A stretch of DNA of 64,000 bases. It comes from Thermoanaerobaculia bacterium. GTDB taxonomy: Bacteria; Acidobacteriota; Thermoanaerobaculia; Multivoradales; J023. The stretch's first letter is position 1, and the number at the start of each line of letters is the position of its first letter. Positions 44,348-55,100 of the stretch are shown in pieces. Below the pieces are notes generated by a model. The model was not told where the DNA came from and did no database searches. It saw nothing but the letters and a program-made list of their open reading frames with translations. Made by a program: the position numbers and the translations under genes. The stretch spans positions 306,527 to 370,526 of the forward strand of contig JAUIJL010000007.1 of assembly GCA_030431255.1 (NCBI GenBank), given 5' to 3'.

Positions 44348-44491
44348 AGAGCAGCCGCTTCGGCGACCGCGGGAACGAGGTTCAACCCGCTTCCAAGAAA
44401 AAACCGGGGCTCAGCCCCTTGGCGCCACGGCGCCCCATAAGAAATTTCCAATGTCCCGATACCTGTCTCGTCCCGAGGCAGGTTTTTTTTT
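44348..44491 (+). ncRNA. Candidate sigma-54-dependent small RNA
   Basis: Between the sigma-54 promoter and an intrinsic terminator lies about 144 nt without a credible ORF; the only internal ATG opens 15 codons through the terminator and has no ribosome binding site. The segment can fold into successive hairpins: GCGGG/CCCGC, GGGGC/GCCCC and GGCGC/GCGCC, then the terminator. An A-rich single-stranded stretch (AAGAAAAAACC) lies between the first two. It is divergent from an AAA+ regulator gene, a layout known for RpoN-controlled small RNAs in other phyla. The start site is predicted from promoter spacing only, and expression is not demonstrated. Confidence 0.6.
44461..44491 (+). terminator. 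Intrinsic terminator of the candidate small RNA
   Basis: CCTGTCTCG and CGAGGCAGG pair (one G-T wobble) around a TCC loop and are followed by nine T residues. It faces away from the sigma-54 promoter. No protein gene precedes it on this strand, which is why it points to a non-coding transcript. Confidence 0.85.
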
Positions 44492-44600
44492 GCCGGCCTA
44501 GGAACCTGAGGCCGACCGAGCTCGGTCTGTGAAAGGTCGAGCCCACGAGCTCGCCGACCTACAGGACGGCGACCCACACAGGGTCTTCATTCACCCTCCG

Positions 44601-46001
<1,401 letters not shown>

Positions 46002-46323
46002 CGCCAAATATCCTCCAGAAGCCGACATCCACATCGAAACAATGGCGGCTTCGCGGTCTTTCGTATCTATTCGATCGTCACGCGGGCTCGGTTTCGGCAC
46101 CGCCCCCCCGAAACCAACCCCGACTCGACGGCAATCGCCGACTCGTCATGGTGAATTCAGGACCAAAAGTTGACCGGGGCATCCTACTAGACCACTTGAT
46201 TCTGTGGTAGGCGGCTGTGTTAGCTTTCTTCAAAGTCTCGGCTGAAATCGCTTGGATGGTCGTGCCTCGAACCTAATCTACCGGCCCGATGTCTCGTCGA
46301 ACGGGCCACCTAAGGACCTCATC
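46002..46323. other. Divergent intergenic region, fumC / membrane protein
   Basis: This 322 bp gap should hold promoters for both directions. TTGACC occurs near 46168, but no matching -10 sits at normal spacing. A GGCCCG/CGGGCC hairpin around 46281-46306 lies just before the plus-strand start. No ORF or RNA gene is evident. Confidence 0.35.
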
Positions 46324-47022
46324 GTGTCTACCCCACCCGCCTATCGCCGACCCAAGCCGACTCCCGGAGGTGTTCTGACTCCCCCCGGCGGGCTGTCGCG
46401 ACCGGCCGCTTGGGGGATCAGCGCCGCGGTCGTGTTGATCGGGGCAGTGATTCTTTTCGCCGCCCGCGGGCCCCTATCCGATGGCCTTGGAACCGACAGC
46501 AAGGTCACCACGGCTCAGGCCGAGACAGATCTGGATGAGGCGCTCGCCGTCGCGCCGAAACCGACGCCCAAAGTGGTGGAGCCGAAAGCTCCTGCTTGGT
46601 CTTTGGTACAAGTGGGCGACGCGGTGCACGGCGCTATTCCCAAGCTCCAAGCTCTGATCGAAGAGGGTCGTGGCGAGATTCCCAACTTCAAAGCCATGGA
46701 CTCGAAGAAAAAGGGAAAAGCGGAACGAGCCAAACGACAATGGGGCGCCTGGGGTCAGATTTGGAAGAACCGCGTCGGCGTGGTGGAGGCCACCCTGCCG
46801 CCGCCGGAGGCCTGCGTGGTGCACGCCGCCATGGGACCCGCCTGCCGAGCCATTCGCGAAGCCACCCAGACCTTGGCTTCGGTACCCGACGAGCCGAATC
46901 TGGACACTGCCCGCGAACGCTTCGAGGCCACGGAGCAAATCCTTGAGCTTCTGCTCAATCCTCCGGAGCCGGAGCTGCCCCCCGAGGAAGAAGAGCTGGA
47001 AGATGACGATTCTGACGGCTAG
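46324..47022 (+). CDS. Single-pass membrane protein of unknown function
   Basis: The 232-residue protein starts at GTG 46324 (AAGGA upstream). A Pro/Arg-rich N-terminal tail of about 28 residues precedes one transmembrane helix (AAWGISAAVVLIGAVILFAA), then a Pro/Lys linker and a helical soluble domain with a Lys-rich patch (MDSKKKGKAERAKRQWGAWG) and two cysteines. The C-terminus is strongly acidic (EEEELEDDDSDG). I recognise no family. It converges on the next gene so closely that the two stop codons share CTAG at 47019-47022. The adjacent minus-strand gene also encodes a TPR/membrane protein. Confidence 0.7.
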   Translation: MSTPPAYRRPKPTPGGVLTPPGGLSRPAAWGISAAVVLIGAVILFAARGPLSDGLGTDSKVTTAQAETDLDEALAVAPKPTPKVVEPKAPAWSLVQVGDAVHGAIPKLQALIEEGRGEIPNFKAMDSKKKGKAERAKRQWGAWGQIWKNRVGVVEATLPPPEACVVHAAMGPACRAIREATQTLASVPDEPNLDTARERFEATEQILELLLNPPEPELPPEEEELEDDDSDG

Positions 47023-49043
47023 CTCAGTCGGTACATTCCCGCCCAATCCAGTCGGCGGCTGCGCACGGCGATACCGATGAGATGGGGAATCAGCAGCAGG
47101 CCATAGCCCTCTAGAAGTGCCAGGATCGGAATACCGACGATCGGTGCGGAGCCGACCCAGGTCGCTCTCAGCACGACCCCGAGCACCGCCCACAGGAAGA
47201 GCAAATCGGCGATCAACCAAAGGCTCGCGTCCACCGGAGGATCCGAAACCAAAGCGGAGAGGTGGCGGTGGAATCGCCACATATGCTTGGCACCGAAAGC
47301 CGCGACCACGCCACAGGCGGGCAAGACCCACACACCCGTCAGCCACAAAAGCAACGCCGGCACAAACCACCAAGCAACGACCGGCAATCCGAGCGCGGGC
47401 TGCCCGCCACTGAGCCACCACAAGCCCCACAACGGTAAAGCGACCACCGCAGCGTAGATCGCCAGAGCGAGACCGTCGGTGACGGTTCGGCGCCCCTGCC
47501 ACCAATCGGAAAGGGCCGGAGCTTGATTCTTGCCGTCGAGGGTCGCCGCCACCAGGATCGGCGTCAGCCAGGCGGCTACGATGAAGGTCAGCCACGACAT
47601 GCCCTTCACGATCGACGACGCCCCGGCACCGAGGGCCGACATGAGGACCAACGCGGTGAGCAGAATTGGTGAGCGGAGAGGGTAAAGCAGGGCTTGCTTC
47701 CAGGAATAGGCTCTAGCCACTGCTTGTTCCCGAGCGCGCACGGCCTGCTTGGCGGCAATACCGTAACCGGGCAAACGCTCCGGGGTGGGAAGATCGTCGG
47801 CCTCCTGCTCCGCTTGGGCCAATCCCTCGAGACGGCTCTGAAGCGCGTCCCAACGACGATGCTCCCCGAATTGCCCACGGCCCTCGCGAATCAAAGCCCC
47901 GGCTTCCTCGAGACGCAGGGCGTCCAGGGCCGATGCCGCTCGTCGGACGGTTGCGTCCACGGCCCTGGAGCGCTCTTCCTGAGCCCTTTGACGCTCCAGG
48001 GCGGCGGAATAATCCCGGCGACGGCTCTCCAAGTCACTCAAGTCGGGATCCATCTGCTCGGCCGCGTCCAATTTCTCCAAGGCCTGCTCGAAGTGCCCTC
48101 CCAAGGCCTGCCGAGCCGCCTCTTGCACCAACGCTTCCGCTTCATTGGCTCGCCGCTCCGCCCACTCGCTGCGACGCTGAATATCTTGGCTCTTCTTGGT
48201 GTCGTCCAATCGCTGGGCGAGGGCGGCGAAGACCTCGTGGGTGCCCAGTGACTCGTTGGCTTCCACCAAACGCCGCTCCGCTCGAACCAGCTCCCCGGCC
48301 TCGATCAACCGTTCCACATCACGCCCTGTGGCTTCCACAGTTTCGTGCAGCTGGCGCTGACCTTCGAGGCGCTCGATGTGGATGCGGGTTTCATCCCGCA
48401 ATCGCATGGCTTCCGGAAGGTCCGGATCCAGGGTCAGAGCCTGATCAGCCTGATGAAAGCTACCGTGCCAATCCCCCTGGGCCCGGAGCTCTTTTGCCCG
48501 TTCGAGGTGCTCGAGCGCCTTGATCTTTCGCTGCTCGCCCAATCGCGCCTGAATTTTTTGCTCGATCTCATCGAAAACCGACTGCCGACCGTGCTCCGAA
48601 CGCGCCTGCTCGAGACGATTCCGGGCCGCTACCAAATCCGCCTGTGCAAGATGGGTCTCAATCTCCCCGGCCGCTTTCGCCAGGGCGTTCTGACGATCCA
48701 CCGCCGCAGCATGGCGAGCGGCGGCTTTCTCGGTCTGCGCCACCAGAGCCTGCAGCCCCGGATCTTCGGGGGCCATGGCCTGGGCCTGGCGCAGGGCGAT
48801 CACGGCACCCTCGTAGTCGGCCGCTCGGATACGTTCCTGAGAAGCTTGGACCAAGGAGTCGACCGTCGGACGACGCGCTAGATGGCGGACCTCCTGGATC
48901 CGTCGAGCCAAGCGGATCAGATCCGGCTGCTGTCCGAATTGGGCAGACGCGGTCTCGAGCAAACGGTGCGCGGTCTCGAGATCGCCTTCTTCCAACGCGA
49001 TTTCGACTTGGGTTTTGAGCACGTCCAGGTTCGGCTCGGGCAT
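47019..49043 (-). CDS. TPR-repeat protein with C-terminal multi-pass membrane domain
   Basis: From ATG 49043 (GGAGA upstream) the protein has 674 residues. Residues 1-420 are TPR-like helical pairs rich in Ala, Glu, Arg and Gln, with ADYEGAVIALRQAQAMAPED and GDWHGSFHQADQALTLDPDL as typical units. The last 220 residues, after SWKQALLYPLRSPILLTALV, hold about six transmembrane helices and resemble DUF4013-type membrane domains. The TPR part would face the cytoplasm. A longer frame to 49334 is rejected because its first 97 residues are not conserved in composition. It is divergent from another TPR protein gene at 49370; both may serve one membrane assembly, which is inference. Confidence 0.8.
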   Translation of the reverse strand: MPEPNLDVLKTQVEIALEEGDLETAHRLLETASAQFGQQPDLIRLARRIQEVRHLARRPTVDSLVQASQERIRAADYEGAVIALRQAQAMAPEDPGLQALVAQTEKAAARHAAAVDRQNALAKAAGEIETHLAQADLVAARNRLEQARSEHGRQSVFDEIEQKIQARLGEQRKIKALEHLERAKELRAQGDWHGSFHQADQALTLDPDLPEAMRLRDETRIHIERLEGQRQLHETVEATGRDVERLIEAGELVRAERRLVEANESLGTHEVFAALAQRLDDTKKSQDIQRRSEWAERRANEAEALVQEAARQALGGHFEQALEKLDAAEQMDPDLSDLESRRRDYSAALERQRAQEERSRAVDATVRRAASALDALRLEEAGALIREGRGQFGEHRRWDALQSRLEGLAQAEQEADDLPTPERLPGYGIAAKQAVRAREQAVARAYSWKQALLYPLRSPILLTALVLMSALGAGASSIVKGMSWLTFIVAAWLTPILVAATLDGKNQAPALSDWWQGRRTVTDGLALAIYAAVVALPLWGLWWLSGGQPALGLPVVAWWFVPALLLWLTGVWVLPACGVVAAFGAKHMWRFHRHLSALVSDPPVDASLWLIADLLFLWAVLGVVLRATWVGSAPIVGIPILALLEGYGLLLIPHLIGIAVRSRRLDWAGMYRLS

Positions 49044-49369
49044 GGGGTCTCCAGGCAGAAAGGGATCGGTTGATCTTAGCAGCCTGTGGCGGAAGTCTGC
49101 CGCTCGCGAGAGCTGCGAATTTTTCGTCGAATCGAGGCGTGAAAACCGCAGGCGATTCGGGAATCGTCGAGGTTTTCCAACGAAGAGTGGGCGGAAAAGG
49201 CGCGCTCGCAGCGCGGTGAGACTTTTGCCACAGGCTGTCGGCAAGTCCCTCAAGCTCGGGCAGCATCGAGATCGCGTGCTAGGCTCAGGGCACACTCGTC
49301 GAATTTCGTCTCGAAACGCCGTCGCACGGCTCAAATGACTCTGTTTCGGGATGGAAATGGAGGATCACG
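49044..49369. other. Divergent intergenic region between two TPR-protein genes
   Basis: This 326 bp gap contains short inverted repeats, for example TTGCC/GGCAA around 49228-49247, and good ribosome binding sites at both ends. I see no ORF of normal composition and no clear promoter. Confidence 0.35.
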
Positions 49370-50476
49370 ATGGGACTTAAGGATTGGCTCAGCGGCGGAC
49401 AAAAAGCCGGCTCCAAGGGCGGTGCTCAGAGAGCACCCACCGGAGGTGGAGACCCGCAGGCGCTGCTCGAACAAATCACCCAGCTGAGACGCATGGGACG
49501 CTTGGAGGATGCTCGGCAACAGCTGGCACAGGCGTTGAGATCTCACGGCAATCACCAGGACCTCCTGCGCACCCATTGGGATATTTGTGTGCAGCTGGAT
49601 CGACCGGAGGACGGAATCCGCTCGATCCAAAGGTGTATTCAGCTCGAGCTACGAGGCGGAGACGGTCCCGCGGCGATTTTCCACTGGTTCGAGCTGTTGG
49701 AGCGGGTGGCGGAGCCACCGTCGATCGACTTGGATACGCGGATCCGCTTGGCGGAAGCCATGCTCCAGGACGAACAAGGCCAGGAAGCCGCAGAGCTTCT
49801 GGAGCCGGGAGCGGAAAGCTTGGACCCGGCCTTGCCCCTGGGCATCTTGATCCGCCTCGCCAAGGCCGCCCTCGCCGCCCGCAGCCCCAGCGCCGTCCAG
49901 ATCGCGCAGGCGGTTTTGCAGCGCCCGGGATTGCCTCCCGGCATCGGTGACGAGATCCGAGAGCTGGTTCGGCAAGCCCAATCCCAAGGCCTCCGCACCC
50001 CCGCCGAAGAAGCCCAAGACGACGCACCGATCGAGCTGGCGGCCGGTCGCCCCGCGGTGCGCAAGCTGCGGGTGATTCCCGCCATTCCCCTGGCGGTGGA
50101 CGCAGATCAGATTTCCTTGGATCTCGGAGCCCAGGGACGTCGAAAGATGGCGTTGGCGCAGGTGCAAGGGCTGGCGGCAGTGCGCATCGACGACGGCCTG
50201 GAGCCCGCTTGGGTGCTGATCGATTTGCTGCTGGACTCCCTGTGGTCCGACAAGGAGCTGATCCGCACCGTGCGGCTGCGTACGCGGGATTTCGACCCGA
50301 TGCCGCTCGTGCCTCAGGCCGAGGACTTTCAATCGGCTCTCGTGACACTCCTATCGAATCTCTTGGCGGTCACCCAAGCTCATGCCCTGCCCGACGCCGA
50401 AGCCGCGGTGGGCCGGCCGTTCCACGGATTCGCTTCCGTGCGCGAATACGAGGTGCGTGTGCTCGAGGTCAGCTGA
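49370..50476 (+). CDS. TPR-like helical repeat protein, cytoplasmic, unknown function
   Basis: The 368-residue protein starts at ATG 49370 behind TGGAGG. A Gly/Ser/Lys-rich N-terminal stretch of about 27 residues leads into TPR-like helices (ALLEQITQLRRMGRLEDARQ, LLRTHWDICVQLDRPEDGIR). From about residue 225 a beta-rich domain follows (VRKLRVIPAIPLAVDADQIS, WVLIDLLLDSLW). There is no signal or membrane segment. I cannot name a family. It is divergent from the TPR/membrane protein gene, which shares the helical-repeat theme, and lies upstream of glyS on the same strand with a 141 bp gap. Confidence 0.75.
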   Translation: MGLKDWLSGGQKAGSKGGAQRAPTGGGDPQALLEQITQLRRMGRLEDARQQLAQALRSHGNHQDLLRTHWDICVQLDRPEDGIRSIQRCIQLELRGGDGPAAIFHWFELLERVAEPPSIDLDTRIRLAEAMLQDEQGQEAAELLEPGAESLDPALPLGILIRLAKAALAARSPSAVQIAQAVLQRPGLPPGIGDEIRELVRQAQSQGLRTPAEEAQDDAPIELAAGRPAVRKLRVIPAIPLAVDADQISLDLGAQGRRKMALAQVQGLAAVRIDDGLEPAWVLIDLLLDSLWSDKELIRTVRLRTRDFDPMPLVPQAEDFQSALVTLLSNLLAVTQAHALPDAEAAVGRPFHGFASVREYEVRVLEVS

Positions 50477-50617
50477 GCGCCCGCCGCAGCGAAACGAGCC
50501 GCCATTTGTGGTAGAAATCTCCGATTCGGATCGCATGAAGCGATTCCTCTCCCGCCAGGCTGAGCCCCAGACCGCGAACCCGAGGGCCGATCGCCCCAAT
50601 CCATAGGATCTAGTCAC

Positions 50618-52198
50618 GTGAGCAATGAGCCGACCGTCATGCAAAAGATCGTCTCCCTGTGTAAACGCAGGGGTTTCGTTTACCAAAGCTCCGAAATTTA
50701 CGGTGGCCTCCGCTCGGCTTACGACTACGGCCCCATGGGTGTGGAGCTGAAACGCAACCTGACCAACGAATGGTGGCGGGCGATGGTCCACAGCCGCGAG
50801 GACATCGTCGGCATCGACGCCTCCATCTTCATGCATCCCCAGGTCTGGAAATCCAGCGGCCATCTGTCGAATTTCTCCGACCCCATGGTCGACTGCAAAG
50901 TGTGCGGCGAGCGTTTCCGGGCCGACAAAGCGCCCACCGCCGGCGAAGGGGATGAGATCTCCCTGGAGCTGGCGGACAAAGGGCGGGCGAAGGTGGCGTT
51001 GGAGAAAGCCCAAGAGCTGGCCGGTGAAGGGGTCGAGTTGCGGCGCGAGGGCAAGCACATTCGCGGGCTGACCGCCGGGGATCGCGGGTATGTGTGCCCC
51101 AATTGCGGCTCGCCTTTCCTTTCCGACGAGCGCCAATTCAACCTCATGTTTCGCACCTTCCACGGCCCGGTGGATCCCATCGGCGACATGGTCAAAGCCG
51201 TGACCCGGGCCGCCGAGGCCGGCGAGGATCCTCGCCAAGCGGCCGAAAAAGCGTTGGAAGGCTCCTCGGTGTACATGCGTCCGGAAACCGCCCAGGCGAT
51301 GTTCGTGCAATTCGCCAATATTCTGCAGTCCACCAGCATGAAGGTGCCTTTCGGCATCGCCCAAATCGGCAAGAGCTTCCGCAATGAGGTCACCGTGGAG
51401 CACTTCATTTTCCGCTCGGTGGAATTCGAGCAGATGGAAATGGAGTTCTTCGTCGAGCCGGGCAAGGGCCCCGAAGCCTTGGAATATTGGAAGAACGAGC
51501 GCATGCGCTGGTGGAGCACCTACGTCAAGGAAGAGAACCTGCGTCTGCGCGCCCACGGTGACGACGAGCTGGCCCACTATTCCGACGGCTGCTTCGACGT
51601 GGAATATAAATTCCCCTGGGGTTGGGACGAGCTCGAGGGCATTGCCTCCCGCACCGACTACGATCTCAAGGCCCACACCGAAGGCTCGGGCAAGAAACTC
51701 GTGTATTTCGATCCCGAAGCCGAAAACCCGGAAACGGGCAAGAAGGGCTGGCGTTATACCCCCCACGTGGTGGAGCCGGCGGCCGGCGCCACCCGCGGTG
51801 TGCTGGCGGTGCTGTGCGACGCCTACGACGAGGAGCCCGGCGACGAATCGGGCAAGGGCAAACGCACCGTGCTGCGTCTGCACCCCCGGCTCGCGCCGAT
51901 CAAAGCCGGCATCTTGCCCCTGGTCAAGAAAGACGGCATGCCCGAAAAGGGCCGGGAGATCGTGGAGCGTTTCCTCGACGCCGGGGTCAACGCCAAATTC
52001 GATCAACAACACGCCATCGGCAAACGCTACGCCCGCCACGACGAGGTCGGCACTCCGTATTGCCTCACCGTCGACGGCCAGACCGGAGACGACGACACGG
52101 TGACCATCCGCTATCGCGACGACCGTCGCCAGGAGCGCATTAAAGTCGACGAGGCCGTGGAAGTGGTTCGCACGGCCCTCGCGGAAGGCACCCGCTGA
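50618..52198 (+). CDS. glyS: Glycyl-tRNA synthetase, alpha2 (class II dimeric) type
   Basis: The 526-residue enzyme charges tRNA-Gly with glycine using ATP. The N-terminus has FVYQSSEIYGGLRSAYDYGP, typical of the eukaryote/archaea-like dimeric form rather than the alpha2-beta2 enzyme. A zinc site is suggested by CKVC and CPNC. Motif 2 appears as FGIAQIGKSFRNEV and motif 3 lies in the C-terminal half, before the anticodon-binding domain (RTVLRLHPRLAPIKAGILPL). The insert between the CxxC pairs is normal for this form. The start is GTG 50618. It ends directly against the stop of the Rhs gene (no gap, convergent). Confidence 0.95.
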   Translation: MSNEPTVMQKIVSLCKRRGFVYQSSEIYGGLRSAYDYGPMGVELKRNLTNEWWRAMVHSREDIVGIDASIFMHPQVWKSSGHLSNFSDPMVDCKVCGERFRADKAPTAGEGDEISLELADKGRAKVALEKAQELAGEGVELRREGKHIRGLTAGDRGYVCPNCGSPFLSDERQFNLMFRTFHGPVDPIGDMVKAVTRAAEAGEDPRQAAEKALEGSSVYMRPETAQAMFVQFANILQSTSMKVPFGIAQIGKSFRNEVTVEHFIFRSVEFEQMEMEFFVEPGKGPEALEYWKNERMRWWSTYVKEENLRLRAHGDDELAHYSDGCFDVEYKFPWGWDELEGIASRTDYDLKAHTEGSGKKLVYFDPEAENPETGKKGWRYTPHVVEPAAGATRGVLAVLCDAYDEEPGDESGKGKRTVLRLHPRLAPIKAGILPLVKKDGMPEKGREIVERFLDAGVNAKFDQQHAIGKRYARHDEVGTPYCLTVDGQTGDDDTVTIRYRDDRRQERIKVDEAVEVVRTALAEGTR

Positions 52199-55100
52199 TC
52201 ACAGAAGCATATCCGCTCCGCCCAACAGCAGGCTGATCCCCTCCCCGTCGTCACCGGAGCCCTCCTGCAACCACCGTTTGACCTTCTTCGGAATGCTCTT
52301 GCCGTGGATGGCCCAAACGGCTGTGCCCATGGAGCTGAAGCGGGTGGATGCATAGGCCATGGTCAGTCCACCGAGGGGGTAGAGCCAATATTCGCCGATG
52401 GTTTTGGCGGCATAGACCGAGCTATTCTGACCCTTCGAGTAGTTGGTGACGACCAGCGAAAGCCCTTGGATGGCGTAGCCGTAGACATAAGCAGGCCGGC
52501 GTTTGATCAAGCGTTGCTCGTAGATTTCCTTGCCCACGGCCTTGGTTTTTTTCCACGTGCTCACGGAGCCTTCCTCGGAAGAGGACAGCTTGGGGTAGGT
52601 GCGGGAGCTGGGCTCCCCTTCGAAAGCGCCGGTGCTTTCGTCCCATCCGACGTCCCTGAGAGCCTTCGCGGTGATCGGTTCTTCTTTGCCGATCCAACCG
52701 CCGGAGAAGCCACCGGTCAAGAAACCCATGGCACCGCCGAAAAACATGCTGGCCACGAAACCCTTGGTGCTCCAAGTTTGGGGGCTTTGCAGCAGATTGA
52801 AGAAGCCGGAGGATGCCGCGCCGGTGAAGGCCGAGGCGGCACCCCAGGAAAGGAACGGCACGGTCTCCGGCGCGGCCAACATCAATCCGACTCCGACGAG
52901 ACCCACTCCGATGTCGATCAAGAGGGCCTCCCCTTGGGTCAAACGACCCGTGGGGTCGACCCATTGGTTGGGGCGCCCACCGACATAGACATAGGGCGAG
53001 GCGTATTCTTGGTCCGGGTCCGGAGCTGTGAAGCGGCCGATCCACGGGTCGTAGAGGCGGGCATTCATGAAGTAGAGGCCGGTCTCGGGATCGAGCTCGG
53101 CGCCGGTGAATCGCAACGAGCAATTCGGCGATCCATTGTCGTAGGCGGTGCCCGCCTGGCCACCGTAGGCGAGATAGCTCCCACCGGCCACCGCGGCGCC
53201 CGTGTCGTCGAGCACCGCGCGCACGGAACCGAGAGCGTCGACGGCAACGGGGTAGAGGGCACCGCCCTGGGCGACGGCGATCAAGTCTTGCGGGCTGAAT
53301 ACGTAGGCGGTGCCGACGGTGCCGGTGAATTGGGCGAACGGTCGGGCCTTGCCGGGCACGCTCAAGGTGGTGGACGACGGCACGCCGGAGCTTAGGATGC
53401 GTTTGCCGACCCTATTCCCTTTGATGTCGTAGGCGTATTGAACGGTTTGATCACCGAGCACGACCGACGCGGGCAAGATCCCACCCTCGATGATCGTCAG
53501 GGTCAAATCCGGCATGTCGGTGGGTGCGGACGGGGTCGTCGCGCGGCTCGCCATGACACCGTTGGCGAGATAGCCGTAGGTGGTCGAGGAGCCGTCCTGC
53601 CATTGGGCGCTGCTGAGCTGGTTGCCCTGCATCGTAAAGCCGGCTGCGTTGCAGCCGGTCACGGTTTGGATGTTGCCGTTCAAGTCCTCGACGCCTTGGG
53701 CGTTGGTATAGCTGAAACCCTGGGAAAGGTCGTCGAAGGCGCTGTTGGTGACCGAGGTCAGCCGATTCAAACCGTCGTAGCCGAAGGTCAGCTCGAAGCT
53801 TTGATCCAGGCCGCTGGTGAACGTGTCCGATTGGTTTCGCAGCAGGTCGTTGGACTCCAAGGTTTGGCTCGTGCTGAAACCCGCCGGAGTACCGACGTCC
53901 GTGATCGACAATAGATCACCCGGGCTGTTGTAGGTCTTCGTGCCTCGCATGACGCTGCCGGCGGCTCCGCTGATCGCTTGGCCCATGGCGTCATAGGCCC
54001 AAGCGGCCAACGCGTTGCCGTGATCGTCGTGGATGGAGGTGAGCTGCCCGAGGCCGTTGACGGTGTAATGCAGGCGCTCGAACGGCCAATCGCCGGATTT
54101 GGGATAGGTCATGGCCGAGAGCTGTCCGAGGTTGTCGTGCTCGAAGCCCATGCGGAAGTCGCCGTTCTGACCCTGGCCGTCCGACCACGAGGTTTGGGTG
54201 CGCCAGCCCGAAAGGTTGCTCGAGCGATCCCATTCGAAGTGGCTACGAACCTCGGCAAAGGGGCCGTCGCCGGACACCACGGACGCTCCGTTCTCGGTTT
54301 CGGCACGGGTTATTTGACCGACGCTGTGGGGGCAGCTGCCGTCGCCGTCGTAGTGCTTGCGATTCTGCACAATGTAGGTGGGGGTATCCTCGGCCGTCGA
54401 TCCGTCCGAGGTTTCAGCAGCTGAGCCCACGGCGGTGCTCAAGGGCCAACCCGGCTGGTTCGCGTTGGCTTGGGCCGTGCTCCAATCCCCCGAAACCACA
54501 CCTTGGACCAACTCTCGACCGGTCGGATCGTAGAGGAAGAACGTGAAATAGCCCTTAGCCGCGCCTTCCGCATCTTGGACGAATCGCCGTCGGCCGGCGT
54601 CGTCGTAAAGGGTGAGGGTGGTGCCGGAGTCCGGGGTGGTTTGGCTGATCACCCGCATCAAGGGATCGTATTGGGTGACCACGATCTGCTCGGCGGCATC
54701 GGGAAGATCGGTGTAGCTATTGGGCAAATAGGTGGTGGTCTTCGGGCCGGACGAGGTGAAGTCGAGCACCGTCGCCTGTTGGGCCAACGACGCGGCGGCG
54801 GCGACCGAGCGACCCAGCCGCTCACCCTTCGAGTCCTGGACCATGGTCTGGCTGAGCCCGGAGGCCGCGGTCCGCAGGGTGACCGCGAATTGCCCGGCCG
54901 GGGCCTCGCTGAAGGGGATCGACAGGGTGTTGTTGTTGCCGTACAGCCACTGCAGGGTACCTCTCTGCGCGGCGGACGAGGTGATCGGGCCGATGATGGC
55001 CCGGCTCGCCCCCGCCTCGCCGACTTCGAGCGGCCGACCCAACGGTGACGCTTCCAAGCGACGCCGGGAGTAGGGATAGCCGCCGTCGTCGGTGCGACCG

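Noticed and set aside
44305..44532. Protein-coding ORF at the small-RNA locus
   Set aside because: Its ATG lies upstream of the sigma-54 start, it reads through the terminator, and its composition is not gene-like.
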